Assembly (NCBI GenBank): GCA_913063125.1
Contig: CAJXZM010000054.1
Span: forward strand, 1-35,788
DNA length: 35,788 nucleotides
Source of the DNA: an uncultured Gammaproteobacteria bacterium
Lineage (GTDB): Bacteria > Pseudomonadota > Gammaproteobacteria > Pseudomonadales > Ketobacteraceae
Direction of reading: 5' to 3'
The notes beneath the pieces are model-generated. The model worked only from the letters and a program-made list of their open reading frames with translations, was not told the origin of the DNA and did not search any database. Position 1 is the first letter of the stretch. Each line of letters starts with the position of its first letter. Shown here in pieces: positions 34,562-35,788 of the stretch. A program made the translations under genes and the position numbers.

Positions 34562-35788
34562 TTATCGCTTCTCCAAATGCTCCAAAAAACGTTGTGAAGC
34601 AGCCCTTATTTTCTCCATCAAATCATCAAATAAATGTGTTTTTCCACTAATTGCTTCTTGCTCTAATTCTGACAGGTAGCCTACTAGCTGTTCACCATAA
34701 AGGTTAGCGGCACTTCCTTTTAGTCTGTGTGCTATGCGAGATACCTCATCTATATTTTTGCTGATCACAGAATTTTCAAGGCATTCTATTTCATCCGGAA
34801 CTGAAGCTACAAACATTGAAATGATTTTGTCTGCTCTTTCACGATTGGGTATGACTTTAAAATAACGTTCTCGGTTCCAAATGAGCCTAATTTCGGATTC
34901 TATTGGCCGTTCCTCTTTCTCTGAGTTATTAGGTACACTTTTTAGGTGTAAATGAAGTACCTGGTTAAGTTCATCTAGGTCAATAGGTTTGCTAACGTAA
35001 TCAGTCATTCCTGCGTCAATGCATTTCTCCTTATCACCCCTCATTGCGTTAGCAGTCATGGCTACGATAGGTATGTCTTGATTGGTTTTTCCTGCATATC
35101 CATTTCGAATAGCCCCTGTCGCCTCATAACCATCCATAATAGGCATCTGACAGTCCATAAGAACCATATGGAAAGGGTCGCCTAAATCTCGAGTGTTTAG
35201 TAGATGTAACGCTTCACGTCCGTTAGCAGCAATAGCAATTTGGAAACCGAAGTCTTCCAGTACGCCCTTTGCAACTTCTTGGTTAATAATGTTGTCCTCT
35301 ACTAATAAAATCCAACGACCCTTGAAAGGGGCTATATTTAAGGGGGCTTGTTCATCATCAGGAGCAGGGTTACTCTCAATCTCCCTTAGGTAATGCTTGG
35401 TTATAATTTCCCCTTCTTGTGTTGTTCCTTTTTCATAGGAAACACCGGATACAATGCTCAAGGCTACTTTCAAATCTTTAGCGGAAAGTGGTTTTGGAAA
35501 GTAGGCTTGAAATCCAAGGTCAGAGAAAAATTTCCGATCACCTCGGTGACTAATTGAACTCATCATGACCAAATTCATTGAGTCAAGGTTTCGATTGTCA
35601 CGAATGATCTTTCCTAATTCTGCTCCATCCATGCCGGGCATTTCCATGTCGAGTAATGCTATGTCGAATGGAGGCTGGGTATTGTTATTCAGGATTTTTA
35701 ACGCTTGTAATGCATCTTCAGCCTCATCTACGATCACACCCCATTGTGCAAGTTGGCCCTTTAGTACCTCACGATTCGTGGTGTTATC
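34562..35788 (-). CDS. hybrid sensor kinase/response regulator, C-terminal part (REC-REC-Hpt)
   Basis: The frame is open to the window edge, so the gene starts beyond 35788; a GTG at 35737 lies inside the first receiver domain and is not the start. The visible 408 residues hold a first REC domain (DMEMPGMDG, phosphoacceptor Asp about residue 47), a second REC domain (ILLVEDNIINQ, then DCQMPIMDG, Asp about 212, with MTAN and SKP) and a C-terminal Hpt domain (AHRLKGSAAN, His about 354). This is the tail of a BarA/ArcB-like phosphorelay kinase whose sensor and kinase parts are outside the window. Regulation of the nor genes is possible from position only. Confidence 0.93.
   Translation of the reverse strand, partial: DNTTNREVLKGQLAQWGVIVDEAEDALQALKILNNNTQPPFDIALLDMEMPGMDGAELGKIIRDNRNLDSMNLVMMSSISHRGDRKFFSDLGFQAYFPKPLSAKDLKVALSIVSGVSYEKGTTQEGEIITKHYLREIESNPAPDDEQAPLNIAPFKGRWILLVEDNIINQEVAKGVLEDFGFQIAIAANGREALHLLNTRDLGDPFHMVLMDCQMPIMDGYEATGAIRNGYAGKTNQDIPIVAMTANAMRGDKEKCIDAGMTDYVSKPIDLDELNQVLHLHLKSVPNNSEKEERPIESEIRLIWNRERYFKVIPNRERADKIISMFVASVPDEIECLENSVISKNIDEVSRIAHRLKGSAANLYGEQLVGYLSELEQEAISGKTHLFDDLMEKIRAASQRFLEHLEKR

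Overview
The window looks like a chromosome segment of a free-living, probably marine gammaproteobacterium. Supporting signs are a respiratory nitric oxide reductase (cNOR) cluster with an FNR/DNR-type box, a type VI secretion Hcp, many lipoproteins with Gly-Cys lipoboxes, and moderately AT-rich DNA. No rRNA, tRNA, CRISPR array, recognisable transposase or integron integrase was seen.

Left edge (1-1128): the 3' end of a larger gene that resembles a polymorphic-toxin C-terminal domain, a small zinc-ribbon protein that may be its partner, a perfect bidirectional hairpin terminator, and a 5'-truncated XRE regulator. The regulator is cut off exactly at a 15-bp sequence that recurs inverted at 3150-3162 and 8299-8313.

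Accessory stretch (1128-8313): an Fe(II)/2-oxoglutarate oxygenase plus AEC permease pair lies between two of these repeats. It is followed by a periplasmic solute-binding protein, a GNAT remnant, a Sel1 protein, small membrane proteins and two lipoproteins.

Type VI and signalling stretch (8314-18833): a large beta-helix lipoprotein, hcp, and a 201-residue protein of unknown family with a Ser-Gly-Cys...His motif like the CNF1/BLF1 glutamine deamidases. Next come an AraC regulator divergent from a secreted beta-propeller-like protein, and a tight operon of CHASE2-Ser/Thr kinase, PP2C phosphatase and FHA protein. The last trio is the PpkA/PppA/Fha-type set often used for post-translational control of type VI secretion.

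Middle (18834-28074): an AhpD-like/LysR divergent pair flanked by two attC-like palindromic sites, an RsuA-type pseudouridine synthase, small hypotheticals, a 940-residue CehA-like PHP lipoprotein, a SpmA/SpmB-type nucleoside-recognition membrane protein and a small outer-membrane protein.

Right (28100-35788): nor genes on the minus strand in the order norQ, norC, norB, a NosR/NapH-like polyferredoxin, norD and a small unknown. An FNR/DNR-like box precedes norC. The window ends inside a hybrid sensor kinase or response regulator (REC-REC-Hpt). The most interesting leads are the Hcp-linked deamidase-like protein, the repeat-bounded oxygenase/permease unit, and the polyferredoxin embedded in the nor operon.
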